A DNA stretch of 56,377 bases, taken from the NCBI GenBank assembly GCA_014860625.1, contig JACZJJ010000046.1, forward strand, positions 1 through 56,377. Direction: 5' to 3'. Position 1 is the stretch's first letter. Each line of letters opens with the position of its first letter. The position numbers and the translations under genes were made by a program. Positions 17,343 to 24,771 of this stretch are shown one piece after another. Source of the DNA: Bacteroidales bacterium. Lineage in GTDB: Bacteria; Bacteroidota; Bacteroidia; Bacteroidales; FEN-979. The notes below the pieces were generated by a model, which was not told the origin of the DNA, searched no databases, and saw nothing but the letters and a program-made list of their open reading frames with translations.

Positions 17343-17350
17343 TATTTTTG
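17343..17350 (+). promoter_or_regulatory. -7 promoter box (TATTTTTG) of the second tetR gene
   Basis: TATTTTTG, 4 bases before the ATG at 17355. This would give a leaderless or very short-leader transcript. TTTC at 17321-17324, 18 bases upstream, may be the -33 element. Confidence 0.5.
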
Positions 17351-17354
17351 TTTT

Positions 17355-17975
17355 ATGGAAAGCAAAGTCAAGCTGATTATCCCCAAGGTTTTCAAGCTTT
17401 ACCAGCGTTATGGGATCAAAAGTGTGACCATGGATGATGTGGCTCAACACCTCGGAATTTCCAAGAAGACACTCTATGAATTTTTTGAGGATAAAGAGGA
17501 CCTGGTGAAGCAGGTCTATCTTTGGGATTATGACAGAAAACTCGACTTTTTTCTGGCGATTGAAAAAAAGAAACTGAACGCTGTTGAGGAACTATCTGAG
17601 GTTTATCAAATGATTAAAGAGATGTTCAGGGATTACAATCCTTCTGTTGAGTATGATGTCAGGAAATATTATCCGGCGCTGTTTTCCCAATTCAGAGAGA
17701 TCAAGAGAAAACGGATGTTTGAACTCTCGGTAAAAAACCTGGAAAAAGGAAAGAAAGAGGGTCTTTACAGGAGTGACCTGAATGCCTCAATCCTTGCCAG
17801 GCTTCATGTGTTCAGGGTTGAGAACATTTTAGAGAGTGAACTTTTCAGTGTCGAAGAGTTGACCTCCATCCACGTGTTTCATGAAATATTTATCTACCAT
17901 CTGAACGGTATCCTCAGTGATAAAGGCAGAAAAATTCTGGAGGCAAATCAATCAACCTTTTCTCTCCCTGATTAA
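17355..17975 (+). CDS. TetR/AcrR family transcriptional regulator (efflux-linked, copy 2)
   Basis: 206 residues. The HTH at residues about 15-45 reads YGIKSVTMDDVAQHLGISKK followed by TLYEFFEDK. The effector domain shares PSVEYDVRKYYPALF and GLYRSDL blocks with the regulator at 10708-11331, so the two are paralogues. It is divergent from the MFP-RND operon with a palindrome between them, the classical arrangement of a local TetR repressor. Which regulator controls which promoter cannot be told from sequence. Confidence 0.9.
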   Translation: MESKVKLIIPKVFKLYQRYGIKSVTMDDVAQHLGISKKTLYEFFEDKEDLVKQVYLWDYDRKLDFFLAIEKKKLNAVEELSEVYQMIKEMFRDYNPSVEYDVRKYYPALFSQFREIKRKRMFELSVKNLEKGKKEGLYRSDLNASILARLHVFRVENILESELFSVEELTSIHVFHEIFIYHLNGILSDKGRKILEANQSTFSLPD

Positions 17976-18065
17976 GGTGTGCTGTTTTCTATCCTTGCTG
18001 TATTTTTTTTCGGTTCCCTTTTCAAAAAAGTTTATACATTTACCTGAACAACTTATTCGCTATTG

Positions 18066-18620
18066 GTGAATACGGAGAAAGAACTCATAGATCGGTGCTT
18101 GATGAAAGACCAGTTGGCTCAGGAGGAGTTGTATACACAATATGCAAAACGAATGTTTGGGGTATGCCTGCGATATGCCGGCCATGCGATGGAGGCGCAG
18201 GATATTTTGCAGGAGGGTTTCATTCGCGTTTTTCAGCAACTAAATAAGTTCCGTTTTGAGAGTCCCCTGGAGAATTGGATTCGCAGAGTTATCATCAATA
18301 CCGCGATTTCTGTCGCAAAACGTGAACTTAGGTTCAAACGGACGGATGAACTCTCACTGCCATTCCAAACCGGAACAGAAGATTTTGAAGGAATTTCGAA
18401 ACTGACACATCAGGAGATCCTGCAACTGATACAGGAACTGCCGCTGGGATACAGAACTGTTTTCAACCTCCACACGATTGAAGGGTATTCGCATAAAGAG
18501 ATCGGGAAGCTGTTGGAGATATCTGAAAATACATCGAAATCTCAACTTTATGCAGCAAAAAAGAGATTAAGGGAACAATTAATAAACCGAGAAAATGGAA
18601 GCAGAAGAGAACGATCCTAA
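18066..18620 (+). CDS. ECF-type RNA polymerase sigma factor
   Basis: 184 residues from GTG 18066; a TTG at 18063 is equally possible and no ATG fits. Region 2 reads AQEELYTQYAKRMFGVCLRY with the downstream AQDILQEGFIRVFQQL core-binding helix. Region 4 carries the -35-binding HTH (IEGYSHKEIGKLLEISENTSK followed by QLYAAKKRLRE). Length and layout are typical of Bacteroidota ECF factors that are normally followed by a membrane anti-sigma factor. Here the following gene is only a 44-codon stub overlapping its end. Confidence 0.92.
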   Translation: MNTEKELIDRCLMKDQLAQEELYTQYAKRMFGVCLRYAGHAMEAQDILQEGFIRVFQQLNKFRFESPLENWIRRVIINTAISVAKRELRFKRTDELSLPFQTGTEDFEGISKLTHQEILQLIQELPLGYRTVFNLHTIEGYSHKEIGKLLEISENTSKSQLYAAKKRLREQLINRENGSRRERS

Positions 18621-18729
18621 AACCCCTCTGGATCTCAGGGAGTTGTTTAGCGATTTCGAAGCGGAACCTCCCCAGGAGTCGTGGAATACGATTCGTTCCA
18701 GACTTGCTGATGATGAGTCTGGAGAATGA
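18595..18729 (+). pseudogene. Truncated anti-sigma-like gene (N-terminal stub)
   Basis: 44 codons from ATG 18595 to TGA 18727-18729, overlapping the sigma factor's end by 26 bases in another frame. The product is acidic. Its segment DLRELFSDFEAEPPQESWNTI resembles the cytoplasmic N-terminus of the membrane proteins usually encoded after ECF sigma factors in this phylum (a FxxFExEPPxxxW-type pattern). No transmembrane helix or periplasmic domain follows; the next gene is queD on the other strand. It could be a remnant or a free-standing small sigma-binding protein. Confidence 0.5.
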
Positions 18730-18745
18730 CCTCTAAGTGATTAGG

Positions 18746-19186
18746 TCAATCTGCATACCACTCAGCATAGGAAGTGGCTGTTTCACGAAGTTTCATGGAA
18801 TGGAGCTTTACCTCATCAGGCAGCGCTTTGCTGATTCTTTCAGCAAAATCTGACAGGAGGTTTTCACTTGTTGGCTGATAATCCACCACGATTACTTTAG
18901 AGAATGTTTCGCCCAACTTTTTTAGCTCACTGATATCGAGGTCGGAAGGAAGGATAAGGGCATGATCCATCCGATCGATGACTTCGGCCTTCATGATTGT
19001 TTTCAATTCACTGAAGTCCATGATCATGCCTCTCTTTGGCGAATTGAGACTGGTGACCGGATTTCCGGTGACAGTGACGGAAAGATGATACGAATGCCCG
19101 TGTATGTTCCGGCACGGGCCATCATACCCTTTAAGCGCATGTGCAGCTTCAAACGAGAACTCTTTGGTAATTCGGATAGATGCCAT
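18746..19186 (-). CDS. queD: 6-carboxytetrahydropterin synthase (QueD)-like protein
   Basis: 146 residues from ATG 19186; the longer frame adds seven residues without a family match. Zinc ligands: the His in FEAAHAL and the two in NIHGHSYH. The catalytic Cys sits in GPCRNIHGH with the C-x3-HGH spacing of bacterial QueD, and DHALIL supplies the conserved Asp-His pair. The enzyme converts dihydroneopterin triphosphate to 6-carboxytetrahydropterin in queuosine/7-deazaguanine synthesis. No other que genes are in the window. A second family member of a different subtype is at 33504-33917. A GTTGGCA array lies just upstream. Confidence 0.85.
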   Translation of the reverse strand: MASIRITKEFSFEAAHALKGYDGPCRNIHGHSYHLSVTVTGNPVTSLNSPKRGMIMDFSELKTIMKAEVIDRMDHALILPSDLDISELKKLGETFSKVIVVDYQPTSENLLSDFAERISKALPDEVKLHSMKLRETATSYAEWYAD

Positions 19187-19227
19187 AATGGGAGAATTAA
19201 GCTGCAAAGGTAGAGGATTTCAACATA

Positions 19228-19250
19228 GTTGGCAGTTGGCAGTTGGCAGT
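19228..19250. repeat. GTTGGCA heptamer array
   Basis: Three perfect copies of GTTGGCA plus two bases, in the 82-base gap between queD and mntP, 18 bases from the mntP stop codon. Confidence 0.9.
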
Positions 19251-19268
19251 TTTTCCTGTTTCACTACC

Positions 19269-19826
19269 TCACCATACTGCCAGATGATCCAGTAAAATTT
19301 TCACCCCGATCAGGATCAATACGGCTCCGCCGATTCGTTCGGCCCAGCTGGCAGGAATGAAATGGGTTTTTTCTGCCAGTTTTGCTCCGGTAAGTGTCAC
19401 GATAAAGGTGATGATAAAGATGATACTGGCAGCTTTCAGGATCTGCACTTCGATCACCCCAAAGCTTAGGCCTGTTATCAGTGCATCAATGCTGGTGGCT
19501 ACAGAGAGGCTGATCAGCACGGGGAATGTTAAATGATGAATCCGTTCATCTTCCCCGTGACTGAATGATTGAACGATCATTTTGCCACCGATAAATGCAA
19601 GCAGACCAAAGGCAACCCAATGATCATAGCTTGCAATCATGTCTTTCAGGGATTCCCCAACTATCCAACCAAGTAATGGCATCAATCCCTGAAACAATCC
19701 GAAGAAAAAAGCCATCCTCAGGATGCTTCGCCATGACAGTTTATTGCAGGCACAAACCCCTACAGCCACTGCGAAACAGTCCATGGCAAGCCCGAGGGCG
19801 ATCAATATTAGTTCAAAAAGACTCAA
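19269..19826 (-). CDS. mntP: Putative manganese efflux pump MntP
   Basis: 185 residues, six predicted membrane helices in two inverted halves. The family signatures GLAMDCFAVAVG (residues about 12-23) and SLSVATSIDALITG (about 107-120) carry the membrane aspartates needed for metal transport. An acidic/His-rich loop (SHGEDERIHH) joins the halves. MntP proteins export Mn2+. The usual yybP-ykoY manganese riboswitch was not seen upstream; that space holds a double hairpin repeat instead. Confidence 0.93.
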   Translation of the reverse strand: MSLFELILIALGLAMDCFAVAVGVCACNKLSWRSILRMAFFFGLFQGLMPLLGWIVGESLKDMIASYDHWVAFGLLAFIGGKMIVQSFSHGEDERIHHLTFPVLISLSVATSIDALITGLSFGVIEVQILKAASIIFIITFIVTLTGAKLAEKTHFIPASWAERIGGAVLILIGVKILLDHLAVW

Positions 19827-19848
19827 AGTTCACGGTTTAAATACCCCT

Positions 19849-19901
19849 AAGTCCCCTGAAGGGGACTTACGCCCTCCCCTTTAGGGGAGGGTTGGGGAGG
19901 G
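19849..19901. repeat. REP-like double hairpin between mntP and the GAF/fRMsr gene
   Basis: Two adjacent perfect inverted repeats: AAGTCCCCT (19849-19857) with AGGGGACTT (19860-19868), and CCCTCCCCT (19872-19880) with AGGGGAGGG (19883-19891), followed by a TTGGGGAGGGG tail. The compact paired dyads and G/C-rich character in an otherwise A/T-moderate region resemble a REP/BIME-type dispersed element. It could also act as a terminator of one flanking gene. Confidence 0.75.
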
Positions 19902-19910
19902 GTTATCCAC

Positions 19911-19930
19911 AATCCAGTATCCAGCATCCG
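19911..19930. repeat. ATCCAGY heptamer array at the fRMsr stop codon
   Basis: ATCCAGT, ATCCAGC, ATCCG run directly into the stop codon of the fRMsr gene (complement of 19931-19933). It is the reverse complement of the unit found after tolC. Confidence 0.85.
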
Positions 19931-20392
19931 TCAATTATAGATCATCCCAACAATCCGCTCCAGATTTACCGCATCCACATCGTCAAATGAGTTCAGCACA
20001 GTACTGTCCACATCAAGCACCCCAACGATGGCGCCATTCCGGTCCCGAACAGGCACCACAATCTCAGAGTTTGAACGGGAGTCGCAGGCGATGTGTCCGG
20101 GAAACTTATGGACGTCGGGAACAACGATTGTTTTTTTCTGATTGATTCCGGCCCAACATACACCTTTGTCTTTTTCAAGGACCTGACAGGCAAGAGGACC
20201 CTGGTAATTCTTAACGGTCAGTTCGCCTCTTTGAACAAAATAGAACCCTGTCCAGAAAAAATAGTTAAACTTGTGATGCAGCACCGCAATGATTGTTGCC
20301 ATGCGTGCATCAGGGTTATCGGTTTTGGTAAGGAGATCATCGAGCTGGTTGAGGATCCGCCCATACCTTGCTGTTTTCTTCTCAGTATCCAT
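19931..20392 (-). CDS. GAF-domain free methionine-R-sulfoxide reductase (fRMsr)
   Basis: 153 residues from ATG 20392; the longer frame would run into the tryptophanase gene. A single GAF domain with the three fRMsr cysteines in context: GPLACQVLEKDKGVC and FPGHIACDSRSNSEIVVPV. The aspartates of GVLDVDS complete the pocket. The enzyme reduces free Met-(R)-sulfoxide in the cytoplasm, an oxidative-damage repair role. It follows tryptophanase by 25 bases on the same strand, probably in one transcript, although the functional link is unclear. Confidence 0.88.
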   Translation of the reverse strand: MDTEKKTARYGRILNQLDDLLTKTDNPDARMATIIAVLHHKFNYFFWTGFYFVQRGELTVKNYQGPLACQVLEKDKGVCWAGINQKKTIVVPDVHKFPGHIACDSRSNSEIVVPVRDRNGAIVGVLDVDSTVLNSFDDVDAVNLERIVGMIYN

Positions 20393-20417
20393 TCGTAAGA
20401 AATTCGTGAATCGCAGA

Positions 20418-21794
20418 TCAACCCAGTTGCTCCAGTTCAACAGTAAAATGCCTCATGATGGGTGCTTCGCGGGTAATCCTCATGCCGGACCTGATGTCAT
20501 TTCTTCTGTCGAACACATTCTTCAGGGCAACGGCGACCACATCCATATGATTGTTGGTATATACACGTCGCGGAATAGCCAGGCGGACCATTTCGAGTGC
20601 AGGATATCGGTTTTCCCGGGTTACCGGGTCGCGGTCTGCCAGCAGGGCGCCAATCTCTACCCCTCTGACTCCGGCTTCAAGGTAAAGCTGAATGGCCAGG
20701 GTTTGTGCCGGAAACTCCTCTTTTGGCAGGTGAGGTAAAAACCGTTTCGCATCAATGAAGATGGCATGTCCACCAATGGGTGCCTGTATCGGGATGCCAA
20801 ATTCAACCAGTCTGTTTCCCAGGTACTCAACTTGTTTGATACGGGTCTCAAGGTAATCAAAATCAGTGCCTTCATACAAACCCTGGGCGAGGGCATTCAT
20901 GTCGCGACCCGACATTCCGCCATAGGTGATATACCCTTCATACATGATGTTGAACATACTGCACTGCCTGAAAAGTTCCGGATCCCGCATGGCAATAAAG
21001 CCGCCCATATTTACAATTGCATCTTTCTTACTGCTCATCGTCATCATGTCGGCACAGGAAAACATCTCCTTTGCGATCTGCCTGATGCTTTTATCCTTGT
21101 ATGCCGGTTCCCGTAGTTTGATGAAATAAGCATTTTCAGCAAACCTGGCGGAATCGAATAGAACAGGCTTATTATATGTATCAGCCAGTTTTTTTACTGC
21201 ATGCATGTTTTCCAGGGATACCGGCTGGCCACCTGCCGAATTGTTTGTCAGCGTGAGGATGATGAACGGGACATTGTCTCCTGATTTTTTCAGCACATCT
21301 TCTAACTTTCCGAGGGCGACATTTCCTTTGAAAAGGTGATAAGCCGTTGTATCAAATGCTTCATCAATTGTACAATCGATGGCAGATGCCTTTCTGAACT
21401 CAATATGTCCTTTGGTCGTATCAAAATGGGAGTTGCCCGGAACGATATCGCCCTCTTTTACCAGCACTGAAAAAAGAACATTCTCTGCTGCTCTTCCCTG
21501 GTGTGTTGGAAGATAAAGGGGGAATCCCGTGATATCATGAATGGCATCCTTGAGGTTATAATAGGATGAAGCACCTGCATAACTTTCGTCGCCGGTCATA
21601 ATGGCCCCCCATTGCTTATCGCTCATAGCACCGGTTCCCGAATCCGTCAACAGATCGATAAAGATTTGGTCGCTTTTTATTTGAAAGAGGTTGAAGTGTG
21701 CATTTCGGATCCAGTTTGTACGCTCCTCAAGGGTGCTTCGGTGGATGGATTCAACCACTTTGATTTTGTAAGATTCGGCGAAAGGTAAATCCAT
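20418..21794 (-). CDS. tnaA: Tryptophanase (L-tryptophan indole-lyase)
   Basis: 458 residues from ATG 21794. This start gives the family-typical MDLPFAESYKIK; the longer frame begins with a TTG inside the promoter box. PLP enzyme of the beta-eliminating lyase family: THQGRAAEN, NSHFDTTKGHIEFRKA, the pair SARFAENAYF, and the PLP-lysine region MTMSSKKDAIVNMGGF. The C-terminal MRHFTVELEQL is typical of tryptophanases. Tyrosine phenol-lyase is the close alternative; overall resemblance to Bacteroides-type tryptophanases favours TnaA. It breaks tryptophan to indole, pyruvate and ammonia. Divergent from ptb-buk over 135 bases. No TnaC-type leader was seen. Confidence 0.9.
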   Translation of the reverse strand: MDLPFAESYKIKVVESIHRSTLEERTNWIRNAHFNLFQIKSDQIFIDLLTDSGTGAMSDKQWGAIMTGDESYAGASSYYNLKDAIHDITGFPLYLPTHQGRAAENVLFSVLVKEGDIVPGNSHFDTTKGHIEFRKASAIDCTIDEAFDTTAYHLFKGNVALGKLEDVLKKSGDNVPFIILTLTNNSAGGQPVSLENMHAVKKLADTYNKPVLFDSARFAENAYFIKLREPAYKDKSIRQIAKEMFSCADMMTMSSKKDAIVNMGGFIAMRDPELFRQCSMFNIMYEGYITYGGMSGRDMNALAQGLYEGTDFDYLETRIKQVEYLGNRLVEFGIPIQAPIGGHAIFIDAKRFLPHLPKEEFPAQTLAIQLYLEAGVRGVEIGALLADRDPVTRENRYPALEMVRLAIPRRVYTNNHMDVVAVALKNVFDRRNDIRSGMRITREAPIMRHFTVELEQLG

Positions 21795-21818
21795 AAAATT
21801 GAAATTGGTTTGAGTTTT

Positions 21819-21826
21819 CAAAAATA
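21819..21826 (-). promoter_or_regulatory. -7 promoter box (TATTTTTG) of tnaA
   Basis: The minus strand reads TATTTTTG, 24 bases before the ATG at 21794. This supports the shortened start. Confidence 0.55.
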
Positions 21827-21858
21827 GAGTTTTTTTTAATAGAATATTTACCTAACTG

Positions 21859-21890
21859 TTTGTTCATCTTGCAAATTTGCAGTAGTTTTG
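21859..21890 (+). promoter_or_regulatory. Canonical Bacteroidota promoter of ptb-buk
   Basis: TTTG at 21859-21862, 20 bases, then TAGTTTTG at 21883-21890. The ATG is at 21930, preceded by GGAGG at 21917-21921, an unusually strong ribosome-binding site for this phylum. This is the cleanest -33/-7 pair in the window. Confidence 0.75.
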
Positions 21891-21929
21891 TTAGCTAAAT
21901 AACAATATAAATTCCTGGAGGAAAAGCAA

Positions 21930-22865
21930 ATGAATCACGCTGAACAGGCACCGGGTAAGGTGCTAACTAAATTATCTGATCTCGAAGAACTTGCTAAACG
22001 TTCTACAACGAAGAAACGGTTGGTGTTGGCTGTTGCGCAGGACGAACATTCACTCGGAGCTGTAACCACTGTCGTAAAAAAAGGAATCATTGAGGCTATC
22101 CTGGTTGGTTCAGGTGATCAGATCCGGGCCATTGCAAAAAAACTGAATCTGGATATTTCGGGAATGACTATCGTAGAGGAGGAGGATGACAAACAGGCTG
22201 TGAAGATAGCGGTAAAGATGGTCCATGATCATGAAGGCGACATCCTGATGAAGGGAAATATTCCTACCGCCATACTGCTTCGTGCCGTGCTTGATAAGGA
22301 GAGCGGGTTACGGAAGAGTGAGGTCTTGTCGCATTTTACCCTTTTTGAATTGCCTACTTATCATAAACTGATTGGTCTTACGGATGCTGCGATGATCATT
22401 GCCCCCGACCTGAAGACAAAAGTCGCCATCATCAATAATGCTGTAGATTTTATGAACAGGTTAGGTGTTACCAAACCAAAGGTTGCCATTCTGGGCGCCG
22501 TAGAGGTGGTAAACGAATCTATGCCTGCCACCATGGATGCAGCCATCATTGCTAAAATGGGACAACGGAAACAGATTAAAAATTGCATTATTGATGGTCC
22601 TCTTGCCTATGACAATGCAGTAAGTGCAGAGAGCGCCCATCACAAAGGAATAGTCAGTGATGTGGCCGGAGATGCCGACCTTCTCATTGTTCCCGATATC
22701 GAAGCCGGGAATATCCTTTACAAAGCCTATGGTTTTTCTGCTAATGCCATACTGGCAGCAAACGTATTGGGGGCTGCGGCTCCTATCGTGCTGACCTCCA
22801 GGTCAGATACAGAAGAGGCAAAGCAAGCCAGCATCATCATGGCAGCTGCCGCAAACCAGGCTTGA
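21930..22865 (+). CDS. ptb: Phosphate butyryltransferase
   Basis: 311 residues, cytoplasmic, of the phosphate acetyl/butyryltransferase fold. Seen: RLVLAVAQDEHSLGAV at the N-terminus, DILMKGNIPTAILLRAVLD, then AAMIIAPDLKTKVAIINNAV, and the C-terminal signature DLLIVPDIEAGNILYKA followed by GAAAPIVLTSRSDT. Shorter than a true Pta and without an extra domain. It forms butyryl phosphate (or a branched-chain homologue) from the CoA thioester. Butyrate kinase follows after 16 bases, so the pair yields ATP and a short-chain acid. Confidence 0.93.
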   Translation: MNHAEQAPGKVLTKLSDLEELAKRSTTKKRLVLAVAQDEHSLGAVTTVVKKGIIEAILVGSGDQIRAIAKKLNLDISGMTIVEEEDDKQAVKIAVKMVHDHEGDILMKGNIPTAILLRAVLDKESGLRKSEVLSHFTLFELPTYHKLIGLTDAAMIIAPDLKTKVAIINNAVDFMNRLGVTKPKVAILGAVEVVNESMPATMDAAIIAKMGQRKQIKNCIIDGPLAYDNAVSAESAHHKGIVSDVAGDADLLIVPDIEAGNILYKAYGFSANAILAANVLGAAAPIVLTSRSDTEEAKQASIIMAAAANQA

Positions 22866-22881
22866 GTGATATGAATCATCT

Positions 22882-23958
22882 ATGAATGATATCAGGGTTA
22901 TAGCTATTAATCCCGGATCAACATCCACGAAGATCGCTGTTTACCAAAATGCCGATGCGATATTCCTGAAAACGATCCGTCATTCTTCAGATGATCTGGC
23001 CCCTTTCAAAAGAGTGACCGATCAGTTCCAATTCCGGAAAGAGATCATCCTGCAACAGCTCATTGACGCAGATATCGACATGGATAAAGTGCGTGCAATA
23101 ATGGGAAGAGGTGGTTTGCTAAAGCCTATGGAGTCGGGCGTATACGAGGTGAATGAAGCGATGATCGACGATCTTCATCATCGCACCTTTCGCGAGCACG
23201 CCAGCAACCTGGGAGGGTTGATTGCCCATGACCTGGCCACGGGGATTCCTGGTTCCAAAGCTTATATCGCAGACCCGATTGTGGTTGACGAACTCGATGA
23301 CATTGCACGCATTTCAGGTCACCCACTATTCCAGAGGATCTCCATTTTTCACGCCCTCAATCAGAAAGCGATTGCCCGCGATTTTGCCAGAACGATCCAG
23401 CGGAAATATGAAGAGCTCAACCTGATCGTGGCACACATGGGAGGAGGGATAACTGTTGGAGCGCACCAAAGGGGTCGTGTCATTGATGTAAACCAGGGGC
23501 TTGACGGAGAGGGTCCGTTCAGTCCCGAACGCAGCGGAACCTTGCCCGTAGGAGAACTGATCACCACCTGTTTTGAAGGACACTTCTCGGAGGATGAAAT
23601 CCGGAAGATGGTAACAGGCGGCGGAGGGTTGGTTGCATACCTTGGAACCAACAGTGCTGAACAGGTTGAAAAGATGGTGGAGGCTGGTGATAAAAATGCC
23701 CGGCTAATCTACGAAGCTATGGCTTATCAGGTAGCAAAATATATCGGAGAGATGTTTACCGTTCTCAAAGGGAATGTGGATGCCATCCTGATAACCGGAG
23801 GAATCGCTTACGACAAACTATTTGTCTCATGGATCCAGGAGCGGGTATACCGCCTTGCACCGGTTCATATCTTCCCTGGAGAAGACGAATTGCGCGCACT
23901 TGCGATGAACGGATTGATGGTAATCCGCGGTGAAATAACGCCGAAGGTCTATGTTTGA
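22882..23958 (+). CDS. buk: Butyrate kinase
   Basis: 358 residues of the acetate/butyrate kinase (ASKHA) family: N-terminal phosphate-binding loop INPGSTSTKIAVY, the block IMGRGGLLKPMESGVYEVNE, LIVAHMGGGITVGAHQRGRV, GPFSPERSGTLPVG, and ILITGGIAYDKLF near the end. It makes butyrate and ATP from butyryl phosphate. Branched-chain substrates (isobutyrate, isovalerate) are equally possible in amino-acid fermenters. Second gene of the ptb-buk operon. Confidence 0.95.
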   Translation: MNDIRVIAINPGSTSTKIAVYQNADAIFLKTIRHSSDDLAPFKRVTDQFQFRKEIILQQLIDADIDMDKVRAIMGRGGLLKPMESGVYEVNEAMIDDLHHRTFREHASNLGGLIAHDLATGIPGSKAYIADPIVVDELDDIARISGHPLFQRISIFHALNQKAIARDFARTIQRKYEELNLIVAHMGGGITVGAHQRGRVIDVNQGLDGEGPFSPERSGTLPVGELITTCFEGHFSEDEIRKMVTGGGGLVAYLGTNSAEQVEKMVEAGDKNARLIYEAMAYQVAKYIGEMFTVLKGNVDAILITGGIAYDKLFVSWIQERVYRLAPVHIFPGEDELRALAMNGLMVIRGEITPKVYV

Positions 23959-23965
23959 AACTAGA

Positions 23966-24023
23966 TCACTGGATCACTGGATGACTCTTTCCTACTTTCC
24001 TACTTCCCTACTTCCCTACTCTC
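23966..24023. repeat. Octamer arrays between buk and elbB
   Basis: GATCACTG twice with a degenerate third copy, then about four copies of CTACTTCC-type 8-mers. They fill the 65-base gap between two convergent genes; the stop codon of elbB (complement of 24024-24026) lies within the last unit. Confidence 0.9.
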
Positions 24024-24671
24024 CTACATCACCTTCAGCATCTCCCTCACAATATTCGACGTACCAGCCTCAATCTCACTGATCCGTGCATCCAGCATGT
24101 AACAGGGGGTAGTAAAGAGTTTCTTTTCCCGATCAATCACTACTTCCCCATGTGTAGTGTTCGTATACTTGTTCCCCATCTTCTCAATAAATCCGCCTGA
24201 AGCCTGATCCTGACCCGTGGTAAGGTTTGTCCCATCGAAAAGTTTTGCCAGAATTACCGGCGCAATGCACATCGCCCCAATGGGCTTCCCTGCGGCGAAC
24301 GTGGTCTGGATTGCCTTCTCTACATCCGGATTCACCGTGCATTCGTCTCCCTTAAAAGCCCAGTCACAGAGGTTTTTTGCGGCGCCGAACCCTCCCGGGA
24401 TGATCAATCCGTCGAATGTCACCGGACTGTATTCACTCAAGGGTTTGATGTTCCCCCTGGAAATACGTGCCGACTCAACCAGCACATTCCGGGTTTCAGC
24501 GCTTTCTTCCCCCTTGAGATGGTTGACAACATGGGCCTGATTCATATCCGGAGCAAAACACTGATAGGCAGCTCCCTGTTTGTCAATGGCTAAAAGGGTC
24601 AATACGGCTTCATGGATCTCAGCTCCATCGTAAACACCGCAACCAGCTAAAATGACTGCAATTTTTTTCAT
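24024..24671 (-). CDS. elbB: ElbB-like DJ-1/PfpI family glyoxalase
   Basis: 215 residues. The DJ-1 fold nucleophile elbow lies at IGAMCIAPVILAK, and the ElbB-specific N-terminus VILAGCGVYDGAEIHEAV, FAPDMNQAHVVNHLKGE, and LIIPGGFGAAKNLCDWA are present. The conserved acidic residue of the active site is likely the Glu in YDGAEIHEA. E. coli ElbB has weak glyoxalase activity and was linked to isoprenoid synthesis, but its real role is unsettled. Divergent from the nucleotide-sugar cassette with back-to-back promoters. Confidence 0.92.
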   Translation of the reverse strand: MKKIAVILAGCGVYDGAEIHEAVLTLLAIDKQGAAYQCFAPDMNQAHVVNHLKGEESAETRNVLVESARISRGNIKPLSEYSPVTFDGLIIPGGFGAAKNLCDWAFKGDECTVNPDVEKAIQTTFAAGKPIGAMCIAPVILAKLFDGTNLTTGQDQASGGFIEKMGNKYTNTTHGEVVIDREKKLFTTPCYMLDARISEIEAGTSNIVREMLKVM

Positions 24672-24708
24672 GATATATCAGGTTTGATCGATTATACGTT
24701 ACAAGGAC

Positions 24709-24716
24709 CAAAGATA
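24709..24716 (-). promoter_or_regulatory. -7 promoter box (TATCTTTG) of elbB
   Basis: The minus strand reads TATCTTTG, 37 bases before the elbB ATG, only 7 bases from the plus-strand box of the next gene. Confidence 0.6.
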
Positions 24717-24723
24717 AATATTT

Positions 24724-24731
24724 TACCTTTG
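24724..24731 (+). promoter_or_regulatory. -7 promoter box (TACCTTTG) of the nucleotide-sugar cassette
   Basis: TACCTTTG, 40 bases before the ATG at 24772. The two divergent boxes are so close that the polymerases should exclude each other. Confidence 0.6.
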
Positions 24732-24771
24732 CACGAAACTTAGAGTACAATCCCCAGCTAACACTATTGTG

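Noticed and set aside
18001-18065. A promoter for the ECF sigma gene (TACATTTA at 18035-18042).
   Set aside because: It misses the final G of the consensus and has no clear -33 partner, so it was not listed as a feature.
19827-19930. A yybP-ykoY manganese riboswitch was looked for upstream of mntP.
   Set aside because: The region holds two simple hairpins and a heptamer array; the conserved riboswitch core was not seen.
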